Origin: Bacillota bacterium
GTDB taxonomy: Bacteria; Bacillota; Clostridia; Christensenellales; Aristaeellaceae
Length of the DNA stretch: 25,463 bases
Direction: 5' to 3'
Assembly (NCBI GenBank): GCA_023411395.1
Contig: JAEYOV010000014.1
Span: forward strand, 1 to 25,463
The notes beneath the pieces were generated by a model. It worked only from the letters and a program-made list of their open reading frames with translations, searched no databases and had not been told where the DNA came from. A program made the position numbers and the translations under genes. Shown piece after piece: positions 17,158 through 23,904 of the stretch. Every line of letters begins with the position of its first letter. The first letter of the stretch is position 1.

Positions 17158-18084
17158 TCAATCGTTCGCAGAGTTTCTGGCGATCATATCGGTCAGGCGG
17201 CGGTCCAGTTCGTGGGCCGCGCTGTAGCCCAGCCGCTTCAGGCTGAGGTTCCTGGCTGCCACCTCAATGATGATGGCCAGATTCCGCCCCGGCCGGACCG
17301 GCATGATCTGATGGGGGACCTTGACTCCCAGGATGGTAATATACTCCTCCGTCAAGCCAAGGCGGTCATATTCCTTGTTTTCGTTCCACTGCTCCATATG
17401 CATCACGAGATCGATGCTCTTGTTCACGATCACCGAGCCAACGCCGTACATGGCCCGGATGTCGATGATGCCTATGCCGCGAATCTCCATAAAGTGCCTG
17501 ACCATTTCCGGCGCTTCCCCGGTGAGCCTGTCGTCGCTTACGCGGCAGATATCCACCACGTCGTCCGCTACCAACTGATGCCCGCGCTTGACCAACTCCA
17601 GTGCGGCCTCGCTTTTACCCACGCCGCTTTCGCCGGTTAGCAATACGCCCACGCCGTACACATCCACCAATACGCCATGGCGTGTGATGCGGGGGGCAAG
17701 GCGCCGGTTCAAAAAGTTGATGGCGCTGAAGGTGAACTTGGTGGTGACCATATTGGACTGGTATACCGCGATATCCCGCAGCGCTGCTTCCTCAATCAGA
17801 TCCGGGGGAGGCGTCATGCCCCGGCACACCACCACACAGGGCAGGTTGTAGCTGAAATATGTTTTCAACATCTTCCGTCTTGCTTCCGGCTCCAGCGATT
17901 CCAGATAGGTCATCTCCACCTTGCCGATCACCTGGGGGCGTTCATAGGCGAAGTATTCGTAAAAGCCGCAAAACTGCATCCCCGGACGGTTCAGGTCCGT
18001 GGTGCGGATGTCCCATTCCTTTCTGGTGGAGGGAGACAGCTCCTTCAATTGTAGCGATTCGGCGAAATCCTTGGCCTGGATCAT
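17158..18084 (-). CDS. hprK: HPr kinase/phosphorylase
   Basis: This 308-residue enzyme phosphorylates Ser46 of HPr with ATP and reverses it with phosphate, the central switch of carbon catabolite repression in Gram-positive bacteria. The N-terminal domain covers about 1-125. The C-terminal kinase has the P-loop GESGVGKS (151-158), VADDVVDI, the family signature EIRGIGIIDIRAMYG, and IMPVRPGRNLAIIIEVAARN. AAGGAGGATG precedes the ATG. The start codon overlaps the stop of the upstream HAD gene (ATGA), so the two are translationally coupled. Standard length. Confidence 0.97.
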   Translation of the reverse strand: MIQAKDFAESLQLKELSPSTRKEWDIRTTDLNRPGMQFCGFYEYFAYERPQVIGKVEMTYLESLEPEARRKMLKTYFSYNLPCVVVCRGMTPPPDLIEEAALRDIAVYQSNMVTTKFTFSAINFLNRRLAPRITRHGVLVDVYGVGVLLTGESGVGKSEAALELVKRGHQLVADDVVDICRVSDDRLTGEAPEMVRHFMEIRGIGIIDIRAMYGVGSVIVNKSIDLVMHMEQWNENKEYDRLGLTEEYITILGVKVPHQIMPVRPGRNLAIIIEVAARNLSLKRLGYSAAHELDRRLTDMIARNSAND

Positions 18085-18893
18085 GCGGAAACATCCTCCT
18101 TCAGGACATGGCGCGCAATAAAGCGGGCGACGCCGTCCTGCGTGTTGGGGGGACAGACAAGGGATACGCTTTCCCTTACTTCATTGCGGGCGTTTTCCAT
18201 GGCTACGCCATATTTTACCCATGTGAGCATGGACAAATCATTCATGCTGTCGCCAAAGGCCATGGTGGTCTCAGGGTCGATGGGCTCATAGGCGGAAAGC
18301 TTTTTCAGCGCGTTGCCCTTGGTGGCGCCGGGAGGCATTATCTCCAAAAAGATGGGCTTGCTGATGCTGAGCGACACGGTATCGCCAAAGCGGCTGCGCG
18401 CCTTGCCCAGCAGTTTCAATACGGCGTCAGGCTCCCCCACGCACAAAAGCTTGGGGGTGGGGGAGGATATGAACTCCGACAGCCTGTCTACGCGCATGCC
18501 CTTCAGGTTAGAGGAATAACTGTACTCCCGGCCATAAGTTTCCTCACCGGTATAATAGAAAACATCGCCGTCGTAGGAATGAACATAGAAGCTGTTCTCT
18601 TCGGCAAACCTGGCGCAGGCCTTGGCCTGCTCCACCGTGAACATCAATCCATCCAGCAGCCGGTGATCTTTGGGATCGATGATTTCCCCGCCGTTGCAGG
18701 CGATATAAGGAGCGGGAGAACCTATTTCCTTCACATAGGAGCGCATGCTGGCTCCCGCCCGGCCGCTGGCCAAAATGACGCGGATGCCCATGTCCATCAC
18801 ACGGCGGAACACCGACAGGGAATAGGCGGAAATCTGCCTTTCATCATTCAGCAGCGTATCGTCCAAATCGGTTACAATGGTGTGGATTTGCAG
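18081..18893 (-). CDS. Cof-type HAD family phosphatase, probable CTG start
   Basis: This ~270-residue HAD hydrolase has motif I DLDDTLLND, with the nucleophile Asp at about residue 9; motif II in VILASGRA; motif III Lys in GATKGNAL; and motif IV GDSMNDLSML. The inserted cap (about 90-190) is Cof/YbiV type, acting on sugar phosphates or other small phosphates. The first canonical-type start (TTG at 18866) lies just after the nucleophile and would destroy activity. GGAGG followed 7 bases later by CTG at 18893 gives MQIHTIVTDLDDT, and an in-frame TGA lies further upstream, so CTG was chosen. It heads the HAD-hprK-ROK operon; the promoter is at 18920-18949. Confidence 0.92.
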   Translation of the reverse strand: MQIHTIVTDLDDTLLNDERQISAYSLSVFRRVMDMGIRVILASGRAGASMRSYVKEIGSPAPYIACNGGEIIDPKDHRLLDGLMFTVEQAKACARFAEENSFYVHSYDGDVFYYTGEETYGREYSYSSNLKGMRVDRLSEFISSPTPKLLCVGEPDAVLKLLGKARSRFGDTVSLSISKPIFLEIMPPGATKGNALKKLSAYEPIDPETTMAFGDSMNDLSMLTWVKYGVAMENARNEVRESVSLVCPPNTQDGVARFIARHVLKEDVSA

Positions 18894-18919
18894 CGTAAAC
18901 CCTCCGTTCTGATCGTCTC

Positions 18920-18949
18920 ATTATACCTCTTTTCCGCGCCTTCTGCCAG
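18920..18949 (-). promoter_or_regulatory. Promoter of the HAD-hprK-ROK operon
   Basis: On the minus strand, a consensus TATAAT (18925-18920) lies 18 bases after CTGGCA (18949-18944). The predicted transcript start near 18913 leaves a ~20-base leader with GGAGG and the CTG start codon. Confidence 0.6.
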
Positions 18950-19012
18950 CCCCAATTTGGCTGAAAAATGGAGGAAATGCAAGGTGTACGGATATTTTTG
19001 GGGAAAAGAAGG

Positions 19013-19041
19013 TTTACAAGGCGGCCCGGCAATGATATATT
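19013..19041 (+). promoter_or_regulatory. Promoter of hisC
   Basis: TTTACA (19013-19018), a 17-base spacer and TATATT (19036-19041) with an extended -10 TGA. The ATG is ~38 bases downstream. Confidence 0.7.
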
Positions 19042-19078
19042 GATACCACCAAAGACTGGCAGTGTGGAGGTGTTTCCA

Positions 19079-20137
19079 ATGTCCTACCTAAGCGGTCTTG
19101 CCCTAAGCCTGACACCCTATCAGGCGGGGGAGCAGCCCAAGGACCGGAAATATATCAAGCTGAACACCAACGAAAACCCATATCCCCCCAGTCCCCGGGT
19201 AGAGGAGGCCATGCGGGAGGCGGCGCAAACACTGCGGCTGTACCCCGACATGGACAGCACGGCCTTTTGCCAGGCAGTGGCAAAGGCAAACGGCGTTGCG
19301 CCCGCGCAGGTTTTTGCGGGGAACGGGTCGGACGAGGTGCTGGCCTTTGCTTTTGCCGCCTTTTTTGCGGGCAAGCGGCTGCTGGCGCCGGACATCACCT
19401 ATTCCTTTTATCCCGTTTATGCCAAACTCTTCGGTGCGGTGTACGAAACGATCCCGCTGAACGAAGATTTTTCTGTGGATGTACAGGGGCTTTTGCAGGA
19501 TGCTCCGGTGGTATTGGCCAACCCCAACGCGCCCACGGGCGTTCTGCTGCCGGCGGAAACGCTTTCAGGGATGGCTGCGCATTTGCAAAGCCGGGGCCAG
19601 GTTTTGCTGATAGACGAAGCCTATGAAGCCTTTGCTCCGGAGAACGCAGTGAAGTTGCTTGAGCGGTACGACAACGTGCTGATCGTGCGTACCTTATCGA
19701 AATCTCACGCCTTGGCGGGCCTTCGTGTGGGATATGCCTTGGGGCATCCCAGCCTGATCGATGGGCTGAACAGGGTGAAGGACTGCTTCAACAGCTATTC
19801 CCTGGACCGGCTGGCCCAGGCGGCGGCCACGGCAGCCATGGAGGACGCGGCCTATTACCAGACAGTTAACAGACAGGTGGCACAAACCCGCGATTGGACA
19901 CGGGAGGCGCTTATGCAATCGGGCATCCCCGTTCTTAAAAGCGCGGCCAACTTCCTGTTTGTGAAGGCGGATGAAGTGAACGCGGCCTGGGTGCAGGGTA
20001 AGCTGAAGGAACGGGGCATTCTGGTGCGCCATTTTGACAAGCCGCGCATCGCGCCCTATCTGCGCATATCCATCGGTACGCCTGAGCAGATGGCCGTGGT
20101 GGTCAGGGAATTGGTCTCCATGATCAGGCAGGGCTAA
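19079..20137 (+). CDS. hisC: Histidinol-phosphate aminotransferase-like (HisC)
   Basis: This 352-residue PLP-dependent class I/II aminotransferase matches HisC, which makes histidinol phosphate from imidazole-acetol phosphate and glutamate. The N-terminus has KLNTNENPYPPSPRV, typical of HisC. NPNAPTG (148-154) binds PLP, D179 lies in LLIDEAYEAF, and K208 in TLSKSHALAGLRVGY forms the Schiff base. GGAGG at 19066-19070 supports the ATG at 19079; longer frames run through the promoter. The gene stands apart from any his operon, so it could also act on other aromatic or imidazole substrates. Its stop overlaps that of convergent tadA. Confidence 0.9.
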   Translation: MSYLSGLALSLTPYQAGEQPKDRKYIKLNTNENPYPPSPRVEEAMREAAQTLRLYPDMDSTAFCQAVAKANGVAPAQVFAGNGSDEVLAFAFAAFFAGKRLLAPDITYSFYPVYAKLFGAVYETIPLNEDFSVDVQGLLQDAPVVLANPNAPTGVLLPAETLSGMAAHLQSRGQVLLIDEAYEAFAPENAVKLLERYDNVLIVRTLSKSHALAGLRVGYALGHPSLIDGLNRVKDCFNSYSLDRLAQAAATAAMEDAAYYQTVNRQVAQTRDWTREALMQSGIPVLKSAANFLFVKADEVNAAWVQGKLKERGILVRHFDKPRIAPYLRISIGTPEQMAVVVRELVSMIRQG

Positions 20138-20586
20138 ATACGCCTCCCGGCGAAAAATTCCTGAAGAAGGGCTTTGGCTTCCTCCTCCAGTATGCCGCCC
20201 ACAATCCGCGTACGGTGGGTGAAAGCCGGGTCCCGGGGGATATCGTACACGCTGCCGCAGCAGCCCTGCAAAGGATCGTATGCCGCGAAGAAGCAGGCTT
20301 CCGCCTGCGCCATGACAATGGCCCCGGCGCACATGGGACAGGGCTCCAGCGTTACATACAGGGTGCACCCCGAAAGCCGGCGGGAGGAAAGCACGCAGGC
20401 CGCTTCACGAAGCGCCAGCATTTCCGCGTGGGCGGTAGGATCGAGCGTTGTTTCCCGCAGATTGTGGCAGGCGGCAATGACCTTGCCATCGCGCACCACC
20501 ACCGCGCCCACGGGCACCTCGCCCAGTTCCTTTGCCAGCCTGGCCTTGTCAAGTGCCAGGCGCATATACGTTTCATGATCGGCCAA
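20134..20586 (-). CDS. tadA: tRNA adenosine(34) deaminase TadA, probable TTG start
   Basis: This 150-residue zinc deaminase converts A34 to inosine in tRNA-Arg. The active site is H53-x-E55 in TAHAEMLALREA with C83 and C86 in EPCPMCAGAIV. AAAGGGGGA lies 6 bases before TTG at 20586. The earlier in-frame ATG at 20607 falls on the predicted transcription start of the promoter at 20612-20640 and has no ribosome binding site, so the TTG was preferred. Length is close to the family norm (about 150-165). The stop overlaps hisC in a CTAA tetranucleotide. Divergent from the nitroreductase gene. Confidence 0.95.
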   Translation of the reverse strand: MADHETYMRLALDKARLAKELGEVPVGAVVVRDGKVIAACHNLRETTLDPTAHAEMLALREAACVLSSRRLSGCTLYVTLEPCPMCAGAIVMAQAEACFFAAYDPLQGCCGSVYDIPRDPAFTHRTRIVGGILEEEAKALLQEFFAGRRI

Positions 20587-20611
20587 GGTCAATCCCCCTT
20601 TGCTCATTCCT

Positions 20612-20640
20612 ATCATACCATGGCACAAAATCAGGGACAA
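20612..20640 (-). promoter_or_regulatory. Promoter of tadA
   Basis: On the minus strand, TTGTCC (20640-20635), a 17-base spacer and TATGAT (20617-20612), with extended -10 TGG. The predicted start of transcription is near 20605. Confidence 0.65.
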
Positions 20641-20652
20641 GGAGGTATTTGT

Positions 20653-21213
20653 TTGACCAATCCCGTTTTACAGGCCATTGACTTAAGGCGCAGCATCCGT
20701 TCCTATACGGGGGAGCAGATTTCCAGGGAGCATCTGGACCTGATGCTTTCGGCGGCGCTTGCTTCTCCCAGCGCCCGCAACAGCCAGCCCTGGCACTTTA
20801 CCGTAGTGCAGAACCAAAAACTGATCGAAAGAATCAACCGGGCCGCCGTGGAGCAACTGAAAATAGGCGCGGATGAGGCGGCGCTGAACCGGCTGAATCA
20901 GCCGGGGCATACCATTTTTCATGGCGCGCCCACGGTGATCTTCATTTCCGCCAATTCTCAAGGAAGGTATGCCATTGTGGATTGCGGCATCGCGGTTCAA
21001 AGCATCGCCCTGGCCGCCCACAGCCTGGGGCTGGGCAGCGTGATTCTGGGCTTGCCCAGGGCCGCCTTTGAAGGCCCGGAGAAGGATGCGCTGGAAAAGG
21101 AGCTGGATTTTCCGCGCGATTCTTCCTTCCAGATTGCCATCGCGGTGGGCCATCCTGCCGCGGGGAAGGAAAAACACCCGGTGGAGGATGGGAAAATCAC
21201 CATCCTTGCGTAA
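20653..21213 (+). CDS. Nitroreductase family FMN-dependent oxidoreductase
   Basis: This 186-residue protein has the nitroreductase N-terminus DLRRSIRSYTGEQIS, ASPSARNSQPWHFTVV (FMN binding), GAPTVIFISAN, and DCGIAVQSIALAAHSLGLGSVILG, with a closing IAVGHPA. Family members are FMN dimers that reduce nitroaromatics, quinones or flavins with NAD(P)H. AAGGAGG at 20639-20645 lies 7 bases before a TTG at 20653; the ATG at 20620 in frame lacks a site. It precedes the encapsulin pair by 89 bases on the same strand. A promoter-like -10 and a hairpin lie between them, so they are probably separate transcripts, although a shared flavin or iron redox role is possible. Confidence 0.9.
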   Translation: MTNPVLQAIDLRRSIRSYTGEQISREHLDLMLSAALASPSARNSQPWHFTVVQNQKLIERINRAAVEQLKIGADEAALNRLNQPGHTIFHGAPTVIFISANSQGRYAIVDCGIAVQSIALAAHSLGLGSVILGLPRAAFEGPEKDALEKELDFPRDSSFQIAIAVGHPAAGKEKHPVEDGKITILA

Positions 21214-21240
21214 AAAACTGTTTCACCGGGAAGGAAACAG
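21211..21240 (-). terminator. Intrinsic terminator pointing left, upstream of the encapsulin operon
   Basis: CTGTTTC (21218-21224) and GAAACAG (21234-21240) make a perfect 7-bp stem. On the minus strand it is followed by TTTTTTA, the form of an intrinsic terminator; on the plus strand no T-tract follows. No minus-strand gene ends here, so it would stop antisense transcription coming from the right. Confidence 0.5.
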
Positions 21241-21243
21241 GCC

Positions 21244-21266
21244 ATATTGAATTAGAACAATATAAT
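21244..21266 (+). promoter_or_regulatory. -10 box and overlapping dyad of the encapsulin operon
   Basis: A consensus TATAAT (21261-21266) lies ~37 bases before the ferritin gene. A perfect dyad ATATTG (21244-21249) and CAATAT (21258-21263) with an 8-base spacer overlaps it. No good -35 box is seen at 16-18 bases. This arrangement would suit a repressor operator or an activator-dependent promoter. A PerR or Fur-type site is a guess; the resemblance to TTAGAA-type PerR boxes is only partial. Confidence 0.5.
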
Positions 21267-21302
21267 GGCTGACCAAATCAATTTGAACCGGAGCGTGAGA
21301 GT

Positions 21303-21677
21303 ATGCCGAATTTTGCAAACCCCTTTCAGGGAAATGTGCCACGGAAACTGACAAAAGAGGAACTGATCCAGGCGATACGGCTTGACATTGCGGGCGAGCT
21401 TGAGGCGATCTACCTCTACGATGCGCATGTGCAGGCTACGGACATCGAACTGGCCAAGAAAGTGATTGGGGATATCCGTGACGAGGAAAAGGCGCATGTG
21501 GGCGAACTGATGACGCTGCTGTACGCCCTTGATCCCAAAGAGGCCGAGTTCTTTGCCTCCGGCAAGGCCGAAGTGCAGGAGATGCTGGAAGAATTGGGCA
21601 TCCCCGCCCCTGGCGAGGCTCCTGCAAAGAATGAAGGCACCGCCAGTTCAACCGTGGGCAGCCTTTTGGAAAAGTAA
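21303..21677 (+). CDS. Encapsulated ferritin-like cargo protein (EncFtn)
   Basis: This 124-residue protein is a two-helix ferritin that works inside an encapsulin shell, oxidising Fe(II) for mineral storage. The helix GELEAIYLYDAHV carries E32 and E34; RDEEKAHV carries E62 and H65. E32, E62 and H65 are the ferroxidase ligands of Rhodospirillum rubrum EncFtn, at the same residue numbers as I recall. E31 and W38 of that protein are Gly and Leu here. The Pro/Ala/Gly linker from about residue 98 leads to a C-terminal STVGSLLEK, the expected cargo-loading tail for docking inside the shell. GGAG at 21290-21293 is 9 bases before the ATG. The shell gene starts 27 bases downstream. Confidence 0.93.
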   Translation: MPNFANPFQGNVPRKLTKEELIQAIRLDIAGELEAIYLYDAHVQATDIELAKKVIGDIRDEEKAHVGELMTLLYALDPKEAEFFASGKAEVQEMLEELGIPAPGEAPAKNEGTASSTVGSLLEK

Positions 21678-21704
21678 GCATATGTAAAGAAGGAGGCAGT
21701 GCGC

Positions 21705-22520
21705 ATGGATTATTTGTCCAGAGAATCATCCCCGGTAAGCATAAGCATCTGGGAGCAGATTGACGCCGCTGTCGTGAAAGCGGCCCGCAATGTGCTCGCC
21801 GGAAGGCGCGTTTTACATCTTTTCGGGCCATTGGGCGCCGGCGTGGGAAGCATCCACATCGATGATGCCGAGGCAAAGAGCGAACAGACCGATGACGGCT
21901 TTATCACCACCAAGGGCAGAAAGCTTGTGGAAATCCCAACCCTGTATGAGGATTTTGCCCTGTATGCAAAGGACATGGCCGGCAGTGAAAAGGCCGGCTA
22001 TCCCCTGGATCTTTCCAAGGCCATGGCCGCCGCCCAGGCCTGCGCCCTAAGGGAAGACCGGCTGGTTTTCCTGGGGAATCAAAGCCTGGGATACGAAGGC
22101 CTGCTTACCGCCGCCGGTGCGGGCAAGCTGAAGAAGAAGGACTGGGCGGCAGGGGAAAACGCGTTTTCGGATGTGGCGTCCGCCATTGAAACGCTGGTGT
22201 CAAAAGGCGTCTATGGCACCTATGCCCTGGTGGTGAGCCCCAATTTGTACATGCAAATGCAGCGGCTGCAGCCTGGAACAGGGCTGTTGGAAATCGACCG
22301 GGTCAGCAAGCTTTTAAACGGGCATGTCTTTAAGACGCCTGTTTTAAGCAAGGAACAGGCGGTGCTTGTCTGTCCGCAGCCTGAAAATATGGATCTGGTC
22401 GTCGGCCAGGATCTTGCCGCGGCTTACCTGGAGCAAAGAGACCTCAACCACTACTTCAGGGTGCTGGAAACCGTTTTGCTCCGCATCAAGCGCAGGCAGG
22501 CGATTGTGGTGTTTGAGTGA
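21705..22520 (+). CDS. Family 1 encapsulin nanocompartment shell protein
   Basis: This 271-residue protein has the HK97-type encapsulin (linocin M18-like) pattern: N-terminal MDYLSRESSPVSISIWEQID, where the helix that binds cargo tails lies; the E-loop around FITTKGRKLVEIPTLYEDFALYAKDM; DRLVFLGNQSLGYEGLL; GTYALVVSPNLYMQMQ; LNGHVFKTPVLSKEQAVLV; and a final LNHYFRVLETVLLRIKRRQAIVVFE. Sixty or more copies would form an icosahedral shell. AAGGAGG at 21690-21696 supports the ATG at 21705 over a GTG six bases earlier. It is co-transcribed with the ferritin gene. It is not phage-like in context: no portal, terminase or tail genes occur nearby. Confidence 0.95.
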   Translation: MDYLSRESSPVSISIWEQIDAAVVKAARNVLAGRRVLHLFGPLGAGVGSIHIDDAEAKSEQTDDGFITTKGRKLVEIPTLYEDFALYAKDMAGSEKAGYPLDLSKAMAAAQACALREDRLVFLGNQSLGYEGLLTAAGAGKLKKKDWAAGENAFSDVASAIETLVSKGVYGTYALVVSPNLYMQMQRLQPGTGLLEIDRVSKLLNGHVFKTPVLSKEQAVLVCPQPENMDLVVGQDLAAAYLEQRDLNHYFRVLETVLLRIKRRQAIVVFE

Positions 22521-22566
22521 TACGGTAAATTGGAAAAGCACTCCAAATAATGATCGGCAAAACCTG

Positions 22567-22631
22567 GTCTGCAACCGCAAAGGCCCTGCTTTCAAACGAA
22601 AGCTGGGCCTTTGTGCTGGCAGGCTGCAGAC
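22567..22631 (+). terminator. Large hairpin after the encapsulin gene
   Basis: A 15-position inner stem (22579-22593 with 22598-22612, one T-T mismatch, loop AAAC) is enclosed by GTCTGCA/TGCAGAC (22567-22573, 22625-22631). It lies 46 bases after the encapsulin stop between convergent genes. The inner stem ends in CTTTGTG rather than a T-run, so termination is plausible but not certain; the structure could act on both strands. Confidence 0.55.
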
Positions 22632-22661
22632 ACGCTAAAATGACAACGTCGTTTTTTTGAT

Positions 22662-23783
22662 CTATTGATACTGCCCAAACCCGCTGGGCGGGGCATAGAC
22701 GGGCTCCGGCCTCAGTTTGCTGCCCATGAGATTTTCCCAGTTCACCATCATGTGCATGGGGTAGGAGAGGAAGGAGGCGTAGGGCAGCTTTTCCATGGTG
22801 ATGTAGCCTGGCGGCGCGTTTAAAACATCAGGGATGCGGTTGACGATGGTGGCGCAGGAATGGGCGACGGTGTCCGGCTTCCGGATGGAAAAGGCGGTGT
22901 CCGGTGTGCCGTAAATCTTCCAGTCACACATGTCGCCTTCCTCCGGGGCGTATACCTTGCCGATGCATTGCGCCTGTACCACCGGTCCCTGGTGGGTGAT
23001 GGCGGTGACTACCGCCGACATGCCGATGGCGTTGCCCTTGGGGATGTTCTTTTCCAGGGTGCTGCTGTAAACTTCCTTGTCGGAAAATACGGGGACGGCC
23101 TTTTGCTTGATGGAAGCAATGGTCCAGTTAAGCTTGGCGCACAGCGCTTCGGTGGAGTTCCATACGTAGGCCGGCGGCGCTTCCTGGCTTGCGATCTCCC
23201 GGTCGAACTGCTGGGGGTCAAGCCCCACGCCGTGTGCGCGGGACAGAGCGACGCCAAAATCCTCCACATTGTAGCTGACGGTGCCTTCGATTTGAGAGAT
23301 GCGGTGCACGCCGCCGGCCACACATGCAAGCATATTCACCCAGAACACATCCTGCATGCCGGTCCCGTAAAGTGTGCAGCCTGTTTTCTTGCACAGCGCG
23401 TCCAATTGATTGGTAATGCCCGGCGCGGTAGTCCAGGAATACACAGCCTCCTCGCAGGCGGTGATCATGTTGATGCCGCGGATGGCGCATTCCGTCATGG
23501 CTGCATGCATGTCCTGCATGAAGCTGTGCATGGTAAGGATGGCGATGTGAGGGCGGCAGCCATCCAGGATGCCATTTGCGTCCTTGACGATTTTCACGCC
23601 TGTTTCAAAGCCAAGGCCCGCAAAATCGCCGATGTCGACGTCCTCAAGCTCCGGGTTCGCGTCGATGGCGCCCACCACCCGGGCGCCCTTGTCGTACAGG
23701 TATTTGATGATGACCTTTGCCATCTTGCCGCAGCCGTACTGCACGACGCGGATATTTTCCAGGGGGTGCTTGCTGGAAATCAA
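22662..23783 (-). CDS. ord: Probable 2,4-diaminopentanoate dehydrogenase
   Basis: This 373-residue NAD(P)-dependent enzyme resembles dihydrodipicolinate reductase in its Rossmann N-terminus (RVVQYGCGKMAKVIIKYLYDKGARVVGAIDANPE). The segments ITACEEAVYSWTTAPG, GTGMQDVFWVNMLACVAGGVHRI, VSYNVEDFGVALSRAHG and GKVYAPEEGDMCDWKIYG match 2,4-diaminopentanoate dehydrogenase as I remember it, an enzyme of anaerobic ornithine degradation that makes 2-amino-4-oxopentanoate. AAGGAGGAG lies 6 bases before a TTG at 23783, chosen over the ATG at 23804, which has no site. Other genes of that pathway (aminomutase, thiolase) are not in the window. It may act on a related amino-oxo acid. Confidence 0.85.
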   Translation of the reverse strand: MISSKHPLENIRVVQYGCGKMAKVIIKYLYDKGARVVGAIDANPELEDVDIGDFAGLGFETGVKIVKDANGILDGCRPHIAILTMHSFMQDMHAAMTECAIRGINMITACEEAVYSWTTAPGITNQLDALCKKTGCTLYGTGMQDVFWVNMLACVAGGVHRISQIEGTVSYNVEDFGVALSRAHGVGLDPQQFDREIASQEAPPAYVWNSTEALCAKLNWTIASIKQKAVPVFSDKEVYSSTLEKNIPKGNAIGMSAVVTAITHQGPVVQAQCIGKVYAPEEGDMCDWKIYGTPDTAFSIRKPDTVAHSCATIVNRIPDVLNAPPGYITMEKLPYASFLSYPMHMMVNWENLMGSKLRPEPVYAPPSGFGQYQ

Positions 23784-23840
23784 ATTGATCTCCTCCTTTT
23801 TCATGGGTAGGTTGCGCCCATTTGGGAAAAACAATACCGT

Positions 23841-23869
23841 TTGCCGGATGGGAAAAAAGCTGTTATAAT
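23841..23869 (+). promoter_or_regulatory. Promoter of the MBL/lamin-tail gene
   Basis: TTGCCG (23841-23846), a 17-base spacer and a consensus TATAAT (23864-23869), with extended -10 TGT. It is ~36 bases before the GTG start. Confidence 0.75.
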
Positions 23870-23904
23870 CAACAAAGTATGTCCATCCTCAAGGAGGGGT
23901 AGGT

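Noticed and set aside
18968..19078. N-terminal extension of HisC
   Set aside because: The extension covers the promoter and has no family similarity; GGAGG supports 19079.
21705..22520. HK97-fold shell protein as a prophage capsid remnant
   Set aside because: No other phage genes are nearby and the adjacent cargo with a loading tail identifies an encapsulin.
22640..22660. T-run after AACGTCGTT as a terminator for the encapsulin gene
   Set aside because: The stem is only 4 bp with a one-base loop, too small to form; the larger hairpin upstream is a better candidate.
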